This document shows positions 53,196 through 63,059 of a stretch of DNA of 64,000 bases, one piece after another. The DNA is taken from positions 2,418,001 through 2,482,000 of the forward strand of contig CP115858.1 of assembly GCA_027920525.1 (NCBI GenBank), in the 5' to 3' direction. The position numbers and the translations under genes were made by a program. Every line of letters begins with the position of its first letter. The first letter of the stretch is position 1. The stretch is from Chryseobacterium daecheongense (GTDB taxonomy: Bacteria; Bacteroidota; Bacteroidia; Flavobacteriales; Weeksellaceae). Under the pieces are notes generated by a model. That model did not search any database. It worked only from the letters and a program-made list of their open reading frames with translations, and had not been told where the DNA came from.

Positions 53196-54737
53196 CTATT
53201 TTGTTGGAGCCGGTTGAGGATTCGCAGGTTGCGGATTTACTTGCTGAGCAGAAGGATCAGCTCCCAAACCAGGTTGTAATTGTACATTCGGATTAACTTT
53301 TGGCGCAGAAAGTCCGGTTAATTTATCCAGTATCGTTACCAATTCAGGCTCTCCAAGATTTACAAAAGATCTGCTGGCAATTTTACCGTCTTTATCAATA
53401 ATTACAAAACAAGGTAACTTGAATCCATAAACACCGTATTTTTTAGCAATATCAGAGTTCAGTCCCCCATCACCATAAACATTCGTTCCCGGAATTCCTT
53501 TCAATAAAGAATTGCTTGTTTTTACAAACTGATCTTTTGTATCGTCAACATTTACAAATACAAAATTCATTTTTGATTTATAGAAATTAACAACTTCTTT
53601 TAGTACCGGTACAGCAGCCTCACTGATGTATGGATTCCATGAAGCATAGAAAAACAGCATATAAGGTTTTCCTTTATTTTCAGAAAGCTTATAGGATTTT
53701 CCATCTTGCTTTATTAAAGTAGCATCTGGCGCTACTTCTCCGATTTTAACCCCATTTACAGCTATCTGAATCTTATTAAGGTCGTTTTTAATGGTTGCGT
53801 CTTTGATATCCTCATCAATAATCTTCTTGATTTTATCCGTCACCTTTGCCGGTGATCCAGGATGGATATCAGACTGAGCCATAACAAATGCTAATAGATA
53901 GTCTTTCGTGGTTTGAGAAATATCCTTTTTTGTTTTTAAATACTGGGCAAATAATTCAGAAGTAGTGATGTCTGTTTTATTTTTGCTGTTGGCTTCAGCA
54001 TATTTTTGAAAATCAGGACTCATTTTAGCCAATAAGTATTGTCTGTAGTAAGGATTCTCCTTTATCATAACATCCTTATTTTCCTGAAGTTTATTTTCAT
54101 AATCAGTGAAAGTCTTACTGGCTTTAAAAGATGGATTTCCAGGCGTTTGACCTTGTCTCATTTCATACTGATTGATGATGGACAACAAAGTGCTAGAAAG
54201 ATCATTCTTTTTCCAATTCACTACCTCGCTGTCAGGACTGAATTTTTTAACGTTTTCTTCAATATTATTATTGATATCCTTTTCAACTTTCTGAATTCCC
54301 TGAAGAAACCCCTTTTCATCTTTCATCATCAGCTCATTCATATTAACTGTTTGAGCGTAATTGGTAAGATATTTTTGAGTTGCCGTGAAGAAATCATTAT
54401 TCTTTTTTGCATCACCTGTAATTACATAATCATTCGGAAAATTCATTCCGCTACCTGAAATGTTAAGTGTTTGCCCTCCTTTTAGATATACCAGATTTTG
54501 TTTTCCGGCGTAGGAAATAAGATACATCCCGTTTTTTGGAGCCTCAAAACTCCCTGAGAATGTTCCGTCATTTTTCACTCCAATGTTTGCCAACGGTAAT
54601 GTAGCAACTCCTGAAGCTTCAATGAACTCTATTCTCTCCAATGGAGATCCACCTGTGATTTTTCCTTTTACTTCAACTTTTTTAGAGCAAGACATTACAA
54701 ATATTGCAATGATAAACAATAAAAGATATTTTTTCAT
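53196..54737 (-). CDS. TlpA-like thioredoxin-fold lipoprotein lacking CxxC
   Basis: The 513-residue protein has a lipobox (FVMSCSKK, Cys17) and an N-terminal DUF4369-type domain (KGKITGGSPLERIEF). A helical middle follows, then from about 335 a TlpA/AhpC-like thioredoxin fold (GEVAPDATLIKQDGKSYKL). The usual WCxxC is replaced by ASWNPYISEA near 366-375, so no redox pair is present. The cis-proline-like LPCFVIIDKDGKIA region is retained. The C-terminus is a Pro/Gln/Asn-rich tail of about 30 residues (NPQPANPQPAPTK). It probably sits in the periplasm and has lost disulfide chemistry. Confidence 0.85.
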   Translation of the reverse strand: MKKYLLLFIIAIFVMSCSKKVEVKGKITGGSPLERIEFIEASGVATLPLANIGVKNDGTFSGSFEAPKNGMYLISYAGKQNLVYLKGGQTLNISGSGMNFPNDYVITGDAKKNNDFFTATQKYLTNYAQTVNMNELMMKDEKGFLQGIQKVEKDINNNIEENVKKFSPDSEVVNWKKNDLSSTLLSIINQYEMRQGQTPGNPSFKASKTFTDYENKLQENKDVMIKENPYYRQYLLAKMSPDFQKYAEANSKNKTDITTSELFAQYLKTKKDISQTTKDYLLAFVMAQSDIHPGSPAKVTDKIKKIIDEDIKDATIKNDLNKIQIAVNGVKIGEVAPDATLIKQDGKSYKLSENKGKPYMLFFYASWNPYISEAAVPVLKEVVNFYKSKMNFVFVNVDDTKDQFVKTSNSLLKGIPGTNVYGDGGLNSDIAKKYGVYGFKLPCFVIIDKDGKIASRSFVNLGEPELVTILDKLTGLSAPKVNPNVQLQPGLGADPSAQQVNPQPANPQPAPTK

Positions 54738-54756
54738 TTTGATTTTTATAATTAAA

Positions 54757-54764
54757 CAAAAATA
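54757..54764 (-). promoter_or_regulatory. Putative -7 box of the thioredoxin-fold gene
   Basis: TATTTTTG on the minus strand matches TAnnTTTG, 20 bases before the start codon. Confidence 0.4.
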
Positions 54765-54820
54765 GGTTTTTCAGTATTACTAAATACAATTTAATAGTAC
54801 TTTTTATGAAAGATTTAACT

Positions 54821-54855
54821 AAAAAAATCGCCATCCTATAAGGAGACGATTTTTT
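54821..54855 (-). terminator. Terminator of the sdh operon
   Basis: AAAAAATCG and CGATTTTTT flank an inner TCCT/AGGA pair, a stem-loop 20 bases after the sdhB stop with a T-run on the minus strand. Confidence 0.65.
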
Positions 54856-54874
54856 CTATTTACTTTAGCTGGTG

Positions 54875-55642
54875 TTATCCTTTATCTACCAGTGCTGCCA
54901 TATATTCTCTGTTCATTCTTGCAATGTTTTCCAGAGAAATTCCTTTAGGACATTCTACTTCACAAGCACCTGTATTTGAACAGTTACCAAATCCTTCTTC
55001 ATCCATAGCCTGCACCATGTTAAGAACTCTTCTTTTCGCCTCAACTCTACCCTGAGGAAGTAAGGCAAACTGAGAAACTTTAGCTCCAACAAATAACATC
55101 GCAGAACCATTTTTACATGTAGCAACACAAGCTCCGCAACCAATACATGCTGCAGCATCCATTGCTTTGTCAGCATCATCCTTAGGAACAAGGATTGCAT
55201 TAGCATCCAATGTGTTTCCTGAAGTATTCACAGAAATGAATCCACCTGCAGCCATTACTCTGTCAAATGCACTTCTGTCTACCATTAAGTCTTTAATTAC
55301 CGGGAAAGCGGCACTTCTCCATGGCTCAATAACGATTGTTTCACCGTCTTTGAACATTCTCATGTGAAGCTGGCAAGTTGTGATACCTGTATCAGGTCCA
55401 TGCGCTCTACCATTGATATAAAGAGAACACATTCCGCAGATTCCTTCACGGCAATCGTGATCGAATGCGATCGGTTCTTTTCCTTCGTTAATTAAATTTT
55501 CATTAAGGATATCCAACATTTCTAAGAATGAAGAATCTGTTGATACATCCGATATTTTATAGGTCTCAAACTGACCTTTGGTTTTATTATTTTTTTGTCT
55601 CCAAATTTTCAGCGTAAGATGTAAGCCTTTTTTTGCACTCAT
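54875..55642 (-). CDS. sdhB: Succinate dehydrogenase / fumarate reductase iron-sulfur subunit
   Basis: The 255-residue electron-transfer subunit has the [2Fe-2S] cysteines in [12 protein letters not shown] near 63-74. Two later cysteine groups ([13 protein letters not shown] near 170 and [11 protein letters not shown] near 228) serve the remaining clusters. It passes electrons between the FAD subunit and the membrane quinone site. It is the last gene of sdhCAB. Confidence 0.95.
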   Translation of the reverse strand: MSAKKGLHLTLKIWRQKNNKTKGQFETYKISDVSTDSSFLEMLDILNENLINEGKEPIAFDHDCREGICGMCSLYINGRAHGPDTGITTCQLHMRMFKDGETIVIEPWRSAAFPVIKDLMVDRSAFDRVMAAGGFISVNTSGNTLDANAILVPKDDADKAMDAAACIGCGACVATCKNGSAMLFVGAKVSQFALLPQGRVEAKRRVLNMVQAMDEEGFGNCSNTGACEVECPKGISLENIARMNREYMAALVDKG

Positions 55643-55666
55643 AATTTTATATTTATAGGTTGGAGA

Positions 55667-57679
55667 TTATTTGTAGCTTCTAGTTTTAACCTCAATGTTT
55701 TCATATATCAGGTCTTCTTTATGCAGAATTTCATTATTGATATCTGCTCCCTGATATTCCCAGGCTCCAACGTATTTGTAGTGTACGTCATCTCTTTCAG
55801 CCTCTCCATCCGGAGTTGAGTGATCTTCACGGAAATGTCCTCCACAAGATTCGTTTCTGTGTAATGCATCGATAGCCATTAACTGTCCAAGCTCTAAGAA
55901 ATCAGCTACTCTGAAAGCTTTTTCAAGCTCAGTATTCATTCCTTCTCCTTCTCCCGGAACTTTTACATTTTTCCAGAAATCGTTTCTTACTTCTTCAATT
56001 TCTTTTATCGCTTCTCTTAAACCTTCAGGAGTCCTTCCCATTCCTACTTTGTTCCACATAATGTTTCCAAGTTGCTTGTGGAAATGGTCTACAGAGTGGG
56101 TTCCTTTATTATTTAAGAAGAAATCTATTTTCTCTTTAATCCCTTTTTCAGCTTCTTCAAATGCTCCTGTATTCGTAGGAATAGCTCCTGTTCTGATATC
56201 AGCAGAAAGATAATCTGCAATGGTATAAGGAAGAACGAAATATCCGTCCGCAAGACCTTGCATTAATGCTGATGCTCCAAGTCTGTTTGCTCCGTGATCA
56301 GAGAAGTTAGCCTCACCAATTACGAAACATCCAGGAATTGTTGACTGAAGATTATAATCTACCCAGATTCCCCCCATTGTATAGTGTACCGCAGGATAAA
56401 TTTTCATCGGTGTCTTATAAGGATCATCTGCGGTAATTTTTTCGTACATAACGAATAGGTTACCGTATTTTTCCTCCACCCATTTTTTTCCTAAATCATA
56501 AAGCTGCTGATCTGTAGGATTATGAATATGCTTTTCAATTGCTGCTTCTCTACCTTTTTTCATGATCTCTGTAGAGAAATCAAGATAAACACCTTCTTTG
56601 GTATCATTATTTTCGATTCCATAACCAGCATCACATCTTTCTTTAGCAGCTCTAGAAGCAACGTCTCTAGGTACTAAGTTACCAAATGCAGGATATCTTC
56701 TTTCTAAATAATAATCTCTGTCTTCTTCTTTTATATTTTCAGGTCTTAATTTACCTTCTCTGATTGCAACAGAATCCTCTATCTTTTTAGGAACCCAGAT
56801 TCTTCCTGAGTTTCTCAAAGATTCGGACATCAAAGTTAATTTAGACTGTTGTGTTCCATGAACAGGAATACACGTCGGGTGAATCTGTACATAACAAGGA
56901 TTTGCGAAATACGCTCCTTTCTTATGAATTTTCCATGCTGCGGAAACGTTTGAACCCATTGCATTAGTGGAAAGGAAATAAACATTTCCGTATCCTCCAG
57001 ATGCAATAACCACTGCGTGAGCAGAATGTCTTTCAATTTCTCCGGTAACAAGGTTTCTGGCAATAATACCTCTGGCTTTTCCGTCTACAATAACAAGGTC
57101 CAGCATCTCATGACGGTTGTACATTTTGATTCTACCTTTACCGATCTGACGGCTCATTGCAGAATAAGCACCTAACAATAACTGTTGTCCCGTTTGCCCT
57201 TTTGCATAAAATGTTCTTTTTACCTGAACACCACCAAATGAGCGGTTATCTAACTGGCCACCGTAATCTCTCCCGAAAGGTACTCCTTGAGAAACACACT
57301 GGTCAATGATATTGGCAGATACTTCAGCCAATCTGTATACATTAGCCTCTCTTGCTCTGTAGTCACCACCTTTAATAGTGTCATAGAATAATCTATAGGT
57401 AGAGTCACCATCACCCTGGTAATTCTTAGCTGCGTTAATACCTCCCTGCGCTGCAATAGAGTGTGCTCTTCTTGGAGAATCCTGGTAGCAGAATGCCTTT
57501 ACATTATATCCCTGTTCTGCTAAAGTAGCAGCTGCAGAACCTCCGGCCAAACCAGTACCTACAACAATAATATCAATCTTATCTCTGTTGTTTGGTGCAA
57601 CAAGGTTCATATGGTCTTTATGATGCTTCCATTTATCCTTAAGAGGACCTGCTGGAATTTTTGAATCTAATTTACTCAT
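55667..57679 (-). CDS. sdhA: Succinate dehydrogenase / fumarate reductase flavoprotein subunit
   Basis: The 670-residue flavoprotein oxidises succinate to fumarate, or the reverse. The FAD-binding [15 protein letters not shown] lies near 39-53 and the flavin-attachment His in [11 protein letters not shown] near 72-82. The active-site [11 protein letters not shown] is near 463. Length and an internal insertion fit the type B (Wolinella-like) enzymes of Bacteroidetes. It lies between sdhC and sdhB with short spacers. Confidence 0.96.
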   Translation of the reverse strand: MSKLDSKIPAGPLKDKWKHHKDHMNLVAPNNRDKIDIIVVGTGLAGGSAAATLAEQGYNVKAFCYQDSPRRAHSIAAQGGINAAKNYQGDGDSTYRLFYDTIKGGDYRAREANVYRLAEVSANIIDQCVSQGVPFGRDYGGQLDNRSFGGVQVKRTFYAKGQTGQQLLLGAYSAMSRQIGKGRIKMYNRHEMLDLVIVDGKARGIIARNLVTGEIERHSAHAVVIASGGYGNVYFLSTNAMGSNVSAAWKIHKKGAYFANPCYVQIHPTCIPVHGTQQSKLTLMSESLRNSGRIWVPKKIEDSVAIREGKLRPENIKEEDRDYYLERRYPAFGNLVPRDVASRAAKERCDAGYGIENNDTKEGVYLDFSTEIMKKGREAAIEKHIHNPTDQQLYDLGKKWVEEKYGNLFVMYEKITADDPYKTPMKIYPAVHYTMGGIWVDYNLQSTIPGCFVIGEANFSDHGANRLGASALMQGLADGYFVLPYTIADYLSADIRTGAIPTNTGAFEEAEKGIKEKIDFFLNNKGTHSVDHFHKQLGNIMWNKVGMGRTPEGLREAIKEIEEVRNDFWKNVKVPGEGEGMNTELEKAFRVADFLELGQLMAIDALHRNESCGGHFREDHSTPDGEAERDDVHYKYVGAWEYQGADINNEILHKEDLIYENIEVKTRSYK

Positions 57680-57694
57680 ACTAGTATAGTGATA

Positions 57695-58357
57695 TTATTG
57701 AGTTATAAAATGATAAATCGCGATGAAAATAAATCCAAAAGGAATAAGGATTGAATACCATGTTCCTATCGCTTTAATTACCGGAGTATATTTTGGATGT
57801 CTTGCTCCAATTGACTGAAAAGAAGATTGGAATCCGTGAGCAAGGTGTAGTCCCAATAAAACAAATGAGATTACATATAAAGCTACTCTCCAGATATCTG
57901 CAAATTTTTCATGCAATTCCGGCCAGAAACGCTCTGCATCAGGTGCAAGCACTTCTACGTACTTATAATTGATTTCGTGAATCCAGAAATCATAAAAGTG
58001 AAGCGCTAAAAAAGCTAATATAACAGCTCCGGAGATGATCATGTTTCTGGACATCCATGTAGAATTCGCAGAAGCATTGTTGGAATCATATTTAATCGGA
58101 CGCGCTTTATTATTCTTAACTTCCAAAACAAATCCCATAATAAAATGGAAAAGTACTGCGAAACCAAGAATAGGTTGCATTAAGAATTGAACAAAAGGAT
58201 TATACCCCATAAAATCGGACGCTGTATTGAATGCATCTCGATTTATAACAGATAATAAATTTGTTGTTAAATGCAGTATAAGAAAAATCAGCAAAAACAT
58301 AGCTGATAATGCCATAGCATATTTTCTACCTATTGTAGAACTCGTTAAACCTGCCAT
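57695..58357 (-). CDS. sdhC: Succinate dehydrogenase cytochrome b subunit
   Basis: The 220-residue membrane anchor has five hydrophobic helices (for example MALSAMFLLIFLILHLTTNL near the N-terminus, and one from about residue 110). Conserved histidines in the helices (LHLTT, LFHFIMG, LHFYDFW, LHLAHGF) are consistent with two b-hemes, as in type B enzymes that use menaquinone. It begins the operon; a -7-like box lies 25 bases upstream. Confidence 0.92.
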   Translation of the reverse strand: MAGLTSSTIGRKYAMALSAMFLLIFLILHLTTNLLSVINRDAFNTASDFMGYNPFVQFLMQPILGFAVLFHFIMGFVLEVKNNKARPIKYDSNNASANSTWMSRNMIISGAVILAFLALHFYDFWIHEINYKYVEVLAPDAERFWPELHEKFADIWRVALYVISFVLLGLHLAHGFQSSFQSIGARHPKYTPVIKAIGTWYSILIPFGFIFIAIYHFITQ

Positions 58358-58381
58358 ATTAAGTTTAAATTTGAATTTCTA

Positions 58382-58389
58382 CAAAATTA
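58382..58389 (-). promoter_or_regulatory. Putative -7 box of sdhCAB
   Basis: TAATTTTG on the minus strand matches TAnnTTTG, 25 bases before the sdhC start. Confidence 0.4.
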
Positions 58390-58503
58390 GGAAATGTTAA
58401 CAATACTGAAAAGTGAGAAATCTCACTATTAGCCAGTTTGTAATCTTTCTAAATAAGATTGTAAAAGCTTAATAAATAAGCGAAAATCAGAGAATGACAA
58501 GCA

Positions 58504-60273
58504 TCAATTTATCTCATAAATCTTACCCCTGTAAATAATCTTTTTCCTGGTTACGGCCAGACTTTTTAATTCAGCACTTTTTATTCTTCGTGAAGTACAA
58601 TAAGGATTAATAATATATTTAATAATTTTCTCCCTGTCAGTGGAGTCTGATATCCAAAACAAGGCTTTATTGCCATATTTAATTGAAAGCACTTTATTTT
58701 TTCCTGAATCGTGTATTAAAACCTCATCCTTTTGATTTTCTACAATCGTAAAGATAGCTCTTGCAATAAAAAACAAAAGAATAAAACAAATCAGTATCAT
58801 CCTGTTTTCAAAATTGAATTTCAGTATAACAAACCTCAACCAATAGACAGACACAGATAAAATAAAGACTTCAACAAGATTCATCGAAATATTTTCAAAA
58901 AAAAGAGTATTAAAATCAGCAAACCAACGGATACTTGTAAGCAGTCCGTTAATCATGATATCATATCCTTGGTTGATCAAATTAAAATCTATATTAAATG
59001 CAGCTAAAGCTGCAATAACAAAAGAGTATATAATAATAAGCTCTGAAAAGGGAATCACGATGAAATTAGCAACAATGGAAATAAATGAAAACTGATGAAA
59101 GTAGTATAAAACTAAAGGAATTGTTGCAAGCTGAGCAGAAACAGAAACAGATATCGTATTGAAAAGCAATTTTTTAAAATAGCTATCCTGCTTTGGAAAG
59201 CATTTTAACAATGGCTGATTCAACCAGAATATTCCTATGACAGCTATAAAGCTTAATTGAAATCCAATGGTAAATAACTGTTGGGAATCCATAAATAAAA
59301 TGATAAAAGCGGACAAAGCTACAGAATGCAGTACATCTGGTTTTCTCTGGAGTAAAACATAGATAAAATAAACAGTAAGCATAATACATGCCCGCAGAAC
59401 AGAATTTCCAAATCCAATAAACAAAGCAAACATCCATATAAATATTAAACTTAGTATTACTGTATATTTCCTGAATTTCAAAGGAAGGATCATTCTGAAA
59501 ATAAAATAGAACAGACCAAAAACCACCATTATATGCGTTCCCGAAATGGCAAGAAAATGCACCAATCCTGATTTGCTGAAATCCTGTATTACCGCTGAAT
59601 CCATTTCCGTTCGATCAGCAAGGATAATTCCCTTTAAAAACTCCCTGTTTTTAGGAGAGATATTTATTCCGTCAATTTTTTGCAAAACTTCAAGCCTTCT
59701 CTGCCGAATAGATTCCTTTAAACTCATATCGTTTCTGGCAACGGATAACAGTTCTCCCGATAGGTACATCTGGTACCTTATATTTTTGCGATTAAGGTAA
59801 CCGGAATAATTAAATTGAAAATCATATACAGGAGGTTTCAATTCCTGAATAAAAACCCAGCCTTTATAATAGTAATCAAAGTTAAGCTGATGAACATTCT
59901 TAGGAATAAATAAAATTGACTTGATGTTTTTTCCTTCTGCCTGAGCAATAACCTCATATTTCTTGTATTTTTCAGTTGAGTTTAGCTTTCTGACTATTTT
60001 AAATGTTACAAGTTCCCTTGATTTCATTACATCAGAATTCAAAGGAAACGTATTCAATGAATGTAAAATAATGCCAAGAAAAAAGAACATCAACGCTAAA
60101 AAAATTGGTCTGACCCTATGGGAAAGATAGGACCGGAGAAACAAAGCGAGCAAAAGAACTGAACATAGAATTGTTACAATTACAATAAATCTCTTATCAA
60201 GTGATACATAGTCCTGAAAAAAGATTCCAAGAATAAAACATATAACAAGAATAAAAAGTGGCTGCTTATTCAA
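58504..60273 (-). CDS. comEC: ComEC/Rec2-like DNA uptake channel protein
   Basis: The 589-residue polytopic membrane protein has a DUF4131-like N-terminus (hydrophobic segments at about 1-75, then an OB-like region with FNYSGYLNRKNIRY near 150). The diagnostic LVHFLAISGTHIMVVFG motif near 232-248 is followed by about eight more membrane helices (Competence domain) to about 510. The C-terminal metallo-beta-lactamase-like domain of longer ComEC proteins is not present; only about 70 residues follow the last helix. The start codon is TTG, preceded by an in-frame stop a few codons upstream. It probably moves single-stranded DNA into the cell. Confidence 0.85.
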   Translation of the reverse strand: MNKQPLFILVICFILGIFFQDYVSLDKRFIVIVTILCSVLLLALFLRSYLSHRVRPIFLALMFFFLGIILHSLNTFPLNSDVMKSRELVTFKIVRKLNSTEKYKKYEVIAQAEGKNIKSILFIPKNVHQLNFDYYYKGWVFIQELKPPVYDFQFNYSGYLNRKNIRYQMYLSGELLSVARNDMSLKESIRQRRLEVLQKIDGINISPKNREFLKGIILADRTEMDSAVIQDFSKSGLVHFLAISGTHIMVVFGLFYFIFRMILPLKFRKYTVILSLIFIWMFALFIGFGNSVLRACIMLTVYFIYVLLQRKPDVLHSVALSAFIILFMDSQQLFTIGFQLSFIAVIGIFWLNQPLLKCFPKQDSYFKKLLFNTISVSVSAQLATIPLVLYYFHQFSFISIVANFIVIPFSELIIIYSFVIAALAAFNIDFNLINQGYDIMINGLLTSIRWFADFNTLFFENISMNLVEVFILSVSVYWLRFVILKFNFENRMILICFILLFFIARAIFTIVENQKDEVLIHDSGKNKVLSIKYGNKALFWISDSTDREKIIKYIINPYCTSRRIKSAELKSLAVTRKKIIYRGKIYEIN

Positions 60274-60292
60274 TTCGAAAATTTGTGTTACT

Positions 60293-60300
60293 CAAAAATA
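60293..60300 (-). promoter_or_regulatory. Putative -7 box of comEC
   Basis: TATTTTTG on the minus strand matches TAnnTTTG, 20 bases before the TTG start. Confidence 0.4.
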
Positions 60301-60374
60301 TTTATTGAGACAAAAATTAGCACATCAAAATTTCAGAATCTTTAAAAGACTATTAAATTCGTTTTAAAAAATAA

Positions 60375-60401
60375 AAATCGCAGAAAAAAATTCTACGATT
60401 T
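60375..60401 (-). terminator. Terminator of lpxB
   Basis: AAATCGCAGAA and TTCTACGATTT form an 11-base stem with one mismatch, about 23 bases past the lpxB stop. Confidence 0.5.
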
Positions 60402-60423
60402 ATGTTATTTATTATTGAATATT

Positions 60424-61527
60424 TCAAACTTTCAAAATCACATCTGCAGCATGATCACTTGCCCCGCTTCCACCGAGCTTTTCTTTTAAAAGAACATAAT
60501 CATTCAATACTTGTGATCTTTTATTTCCATCCAGTATCTTTTTTAATTCCTCGATTAAATTTCCGGTGTTCAGATCATTTTGGATCAGCTCCTTTACAAC
60601 CTCCCGATCCATAATCAAGTTTACTAAAGAAATATATTTTATATTTTTAACCAATCTTTTAGCAATAGCATAAGAAATCTTACTTCCCCGGTAACAAACT
60701 ACTTCAGGAACATTCAGTAAAGCAGTTTCCAGTGTTGCTGTACCCGACGTTACCAAAGCGGCTTTTGAACATCTAAGTAAATCATAGGTTTTATTTGAAA
60801 CAAAATGCACATTATCATCTACATAAGATTCATAAAAATCTTTTGGTAAACTTGGAGCTCCGGCAATCACAAACTGATACTCTTTAAAAGATGATCTCAC
60901 AGAAAGCATCATTTCCAGCATTTTTTCAACTTCCTGCTTTCGCGAACCTGGTAATAAGGCAATAATTTCTTTGTCATTTAAGCCGTTTTCCTTCTTAAAA
61001 GCATCAATATCGATTTCCTGTAAGCTGGATATAGCATCTAACAGAGGATGCCCTACAAAATGGGAATGAACTCCATGTTTTTTATAAAAGTCTTCTTCGA
61101 ACGGAAGAATGACCATCATTTCGTCCACATATTTTTTTATGATCTCTACCCTGCCTTCTTTCCATGCCCAAAGCTGTGGTGAAATATAATACACTACTTT
61201 TATTCCAAGTTCTTTGGCAAATTTGGCTATTCTTAGATTAAATCCCGGATAATCAATTAAGATTAAAATATCAGGTTGATTATTTTTAATGTCCTCTTTA
61301 CAGAATTTAATATTATTTAATATCGTCCTGAGATTCATAGCAACTTCCAGAAATCCCATAAAAGCAAGATCACGGTAATGTTTTACAAGGGTTCCTCCCT
61401 GCTTAGCCATCAGATCACCTCCCCAGAATCTGAATTCAGCATCCGGATCTTTCTTTTTTAAAGACTTCATTAAATTACTCCCGTGTAAATCTCCTGAGGC
61501 TTCTCCGGCAATGATATAATATTTCAT
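60424..61527 (-). CDS. lpxB: Lipid-A-disaccharide synthase
   Basis: The glycosyltransferase joins UDP-2,3-diacylglucosamine and lipid X to form the lipid A disaccharide. I start at the ATG giving MKYYIIAGEASGDLHGS (367 residues); an upstream ATG adds 8 residues that do not fit. The GEASGDLHG N-terminal motif, IDYPGFNLRIAKFAK near 96, LLPGSRKQE near 200 and TSGTATLETALLNVP near 270 are all family marks. It acts at the inner face of the inner membrane. Confidence 0.95.
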   Translation of the reverse strand: MKYYIIAGEASGDLHGSNLMKSLKKKDPDAEFRFWGGDLMAKQGGTLVKHYRDLAFMGFLEVAMNLRTILNNIKFCKEDIKNNQPDILILIDYPGFNLRIAKFAKELGIKVVYYISPQLWAWKEGRVEIIKKYVDEMMVILPFEEDFYKKHGVHSHFVGHPLLDAISSLQEIDIDAFKKENGLNDKEIIALLPGSRKQEVEKMLEMMLSVRSSFKEYQFVIAGAPSLPKDFYESYVDDNVHFVSNKTYDLLRCSKAALVTSGTATLETALLNVPEVVCYRGSKISYAIAKRLVKNIKYISLVNLIMDREVVKELIQNDLNTGNLIEELKKILDGNKRSQVLNDYVLLKEKLGGSGASDHAADVILKV

Positions 61528-61578
61528 TTCTATAATAAGGATAGAGAACAAATTAAAACTTTGTTGGATCTTAATTTG

Positions 61579-61586
61579 TAAATTTG
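61579..61586 (+). promoter_or_regulatory. Putative -7 box of the DUF2480 gene
   Basis: TAAATTTG matches TAnnTTTG, 20 bases before the start. A TTTG at 61560-61563 gives a 15-base spacer, slightly short of the usual range. Confidence 0.45.
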
Positions 61587-61606
61587 TTCAAAGATAATGA
61601 TAAAAA

Positions 61607-62116
61607 ATGTCAGAAGAATTTGAAATCAGAAATAAAGTAAACGAAAGCGGTCTTGTAAATTTTGATCTTGCCACGCTTCTTCCAAAAGGCACAAGAAAAG
61701 GAATCGACCTGAAAGATTTTCTTTTTCAGGAAATGATTTTGAAAGAAAAAGAATTTCGTGCACAGGTGGCCGCTATCAATACTGATGAATATAGTGATGC
61801 TTACATATACATTTACAATTCGGCAGATGCTATTGTTCCATTGTGGGCTTATTTTGTCCTTACAGCCAAACTTACTGATGTTGCAAAGAAAATAGTCTTT
61901 GGTAACCGTGAAGATCTTGAAGTTATTTTAATGCACAATGCAATACAGACTTATGACTTTGATGATTTAAGAGATAAAAGGGTATTGGTGAAAGGATGTT
62001 CGGATAAGGAAATTCCTGAGAATGCGTATGTAGAATTGGTAGAACAATTGAAGCCGATCGTAAAATCTCTGATGTTTGGCGAAGCATGTTCCAATGTCCC
62101 TATTTTAAAAAACTAA
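61607..62116 (+). CDS. DUF2480 family protein
   Basis: The 169-residue cytoplasmic protein matches DUF2480, a conserved Bacteroidetes family of unknown function. Typical segments are GLVNFDLATLLP near 15-26, LWAYFVLTAKL near 84, and KRVLVKGCSDKEIPENAYVE near 124-143. The SEACS-like end here reads FGEACSNVP, and conserved cysteines in both segments suggest a possible metal or cluster site, which is inference. It is divergent from lpxB. Confidence 0.85.
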   Translation: MSEEFEIRNKVNESGLVNFDLATLLPKGTRKGIDLKDFLFQEMILKEKEFRAQVAAINTDEYSDAYIYIYNSADAIVPLWAYFVLTAKLTDVAKKIVFGNREDLEVILMHNAIQTYDFDDLRDKRVLVKGCSDKEIPENAYVELVEQLKPIVKSLMFGEACSNVPILKN

Positions 62117-62198
62117 ACTCGATACCAGCTGCTTAGAAAAAATAAAAAACTTTAACAGTAATTTTAGATTAAAAAAATTATTAGGGAATATTTTTTGA

Positions 62199-62206
62199 TA
62201 ACTTTG
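62199..62206 (+). promoter_or_regulatory. Putative -7 box of the DUF937 gene
   Basis: TAACTTTG matches TAnnTTTG, 28 bases before the start. Confidence 0.45.
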
Positions 62207-62234
62207 GTTTATTAACAATTTAAATAAACACAAC

Positions 62235-62885
62235 ATGAGTTTAATCGATTTGCTAACAGGAAACACAAGCAACCAGGTTGCGGTACAGGCAGAAAACAAA
62301 TTTGGAATCAGCAAAAACCAGATTATTGCTTTGTTAGCTGTAGCAGCACCCCTAATTATTTCGTACTTAAGAAATAAATCTCAGGATTCTAAAGAAGCTG
62401 AAGCATTAAACAATGCTCTGGATAAAGACCATAACGGAAGTATCCTGGATGATGCTTCACAAGTTGAAGCAAGACAGGCAGAAGGAGGCTCAATCCTTAG
62501 CCACATTTTCGGTAACGACAAACAAAATGTTGAAAATCAGTTATCACAAAATACGGGAATTTCCATTGATAAAATAGGTCCTGTTTTGGCAATGCTTGCT
62601 CCGGTTATTATGGGCTATATTGGCAAAGAAAAACAACAGAACAATGTTGGAGCAGGTGGATTGGGAGATCTATTGGGTGGAATTCTTGGAAATGCCTCTA
62701 ATCAGGCACAGGCTCAGCAATCAAGTCCGTTAAATGACATTCTTGGTAGTGTTCTTGGCGGTGGCGGGCAGGCTCAATCTTCAGGAAATCCATTAAATGA
62801 TATTTTAGGAAGCGTTCTTGGTGGAGGCCAAAAGCAACAACAAGGCGGACTAGGTGGTATCCTGGGAAGTATATTCGGAAAATAA
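62235..62885 (+). CDS. DUF937 domain-containing protein
   Basis: The 216-residue protein has two copies of the DUF937 pattern, one N-terminal (AENKFGISKNQIIALLAVAAP, about 18-38) and one near 100-130 (ISIDKIGPVLAMLAPVIMGY). The C-terminal 70 residues are rich in Gly and Gln with a repeated PLNDILGSVLGGG block (two copies, then a shorter GGILGSIFG). It is probably cytoplasmic and may self-associate. Function is unknown. A strong terminator follows. Confidence 0.85.
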   Translation: MSLIDLLTGNTSNQVAVQAENKFGISKNQIIALLAVAAPLIISYLRNKSQDSKEAEALNNALDKDHNGSILDDASQVEARQAEGGSILSHIFGNDKQNVENQLSQNTGISIDKIGPVLAMLAPVIMGYIGKEKQQNNVGAGGLGDLLGGILGNASNQAQAQQSSPLNDILGSVLGGGGQAQSSGNPLNDILGSVLGGGQKQQQGGLGGILGSIFGK

Positions 62886-62897
62886 TTTAATTTGTAT

Positions 62898-62933
62898 AAA
62901 AAAAAGACCGGGGATTTATTTCCGGTCTTTTTT
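62898..62933. terminator. Bidirectional terminator between DUF937 and bTHX genes
   Basis: AAAAAAGACCGG and CCGGTCTTTTTT form a 12-base perfect stem with a 10-base loop between two convergent genes. Confidence 0.85.
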
Positions 62934-62939
62934 ATTCTG

Positions 62940-63059
62940 TTACTTCTTTGATTTTTCCTCCGAAGTTTCTAATGATTTAGAGGCTTTTCTTGGTCTTCTT
63001 TTTCCATAGCTGCCATTATTAATTTTACCTCTTCTTGATTTTTTGTCTCCTTTTCCCAT
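62940..63059 (-). CDS. 30S ribosomal protein THX (bTHX)
   Basis: This 39-residue ORF reads MGKGDKKSRRGKINNGSYG at its N-terminus and continues with KRRPRKASK. It is highly basic and matches the small bTHX protein that binds the head of the 30S subunit in Bacteroidetes and Thermus. It ends in SEEKSKK. The ATG, the length and a complete reading frame to a TAA make it a confident call despite the size. It converges with the DUF937 gene. Confidence 0.9.
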   Translation of the reverse strand: MGKGDKKSRRGKINNGSYGKRRPRKASKSLETSEEKSKK

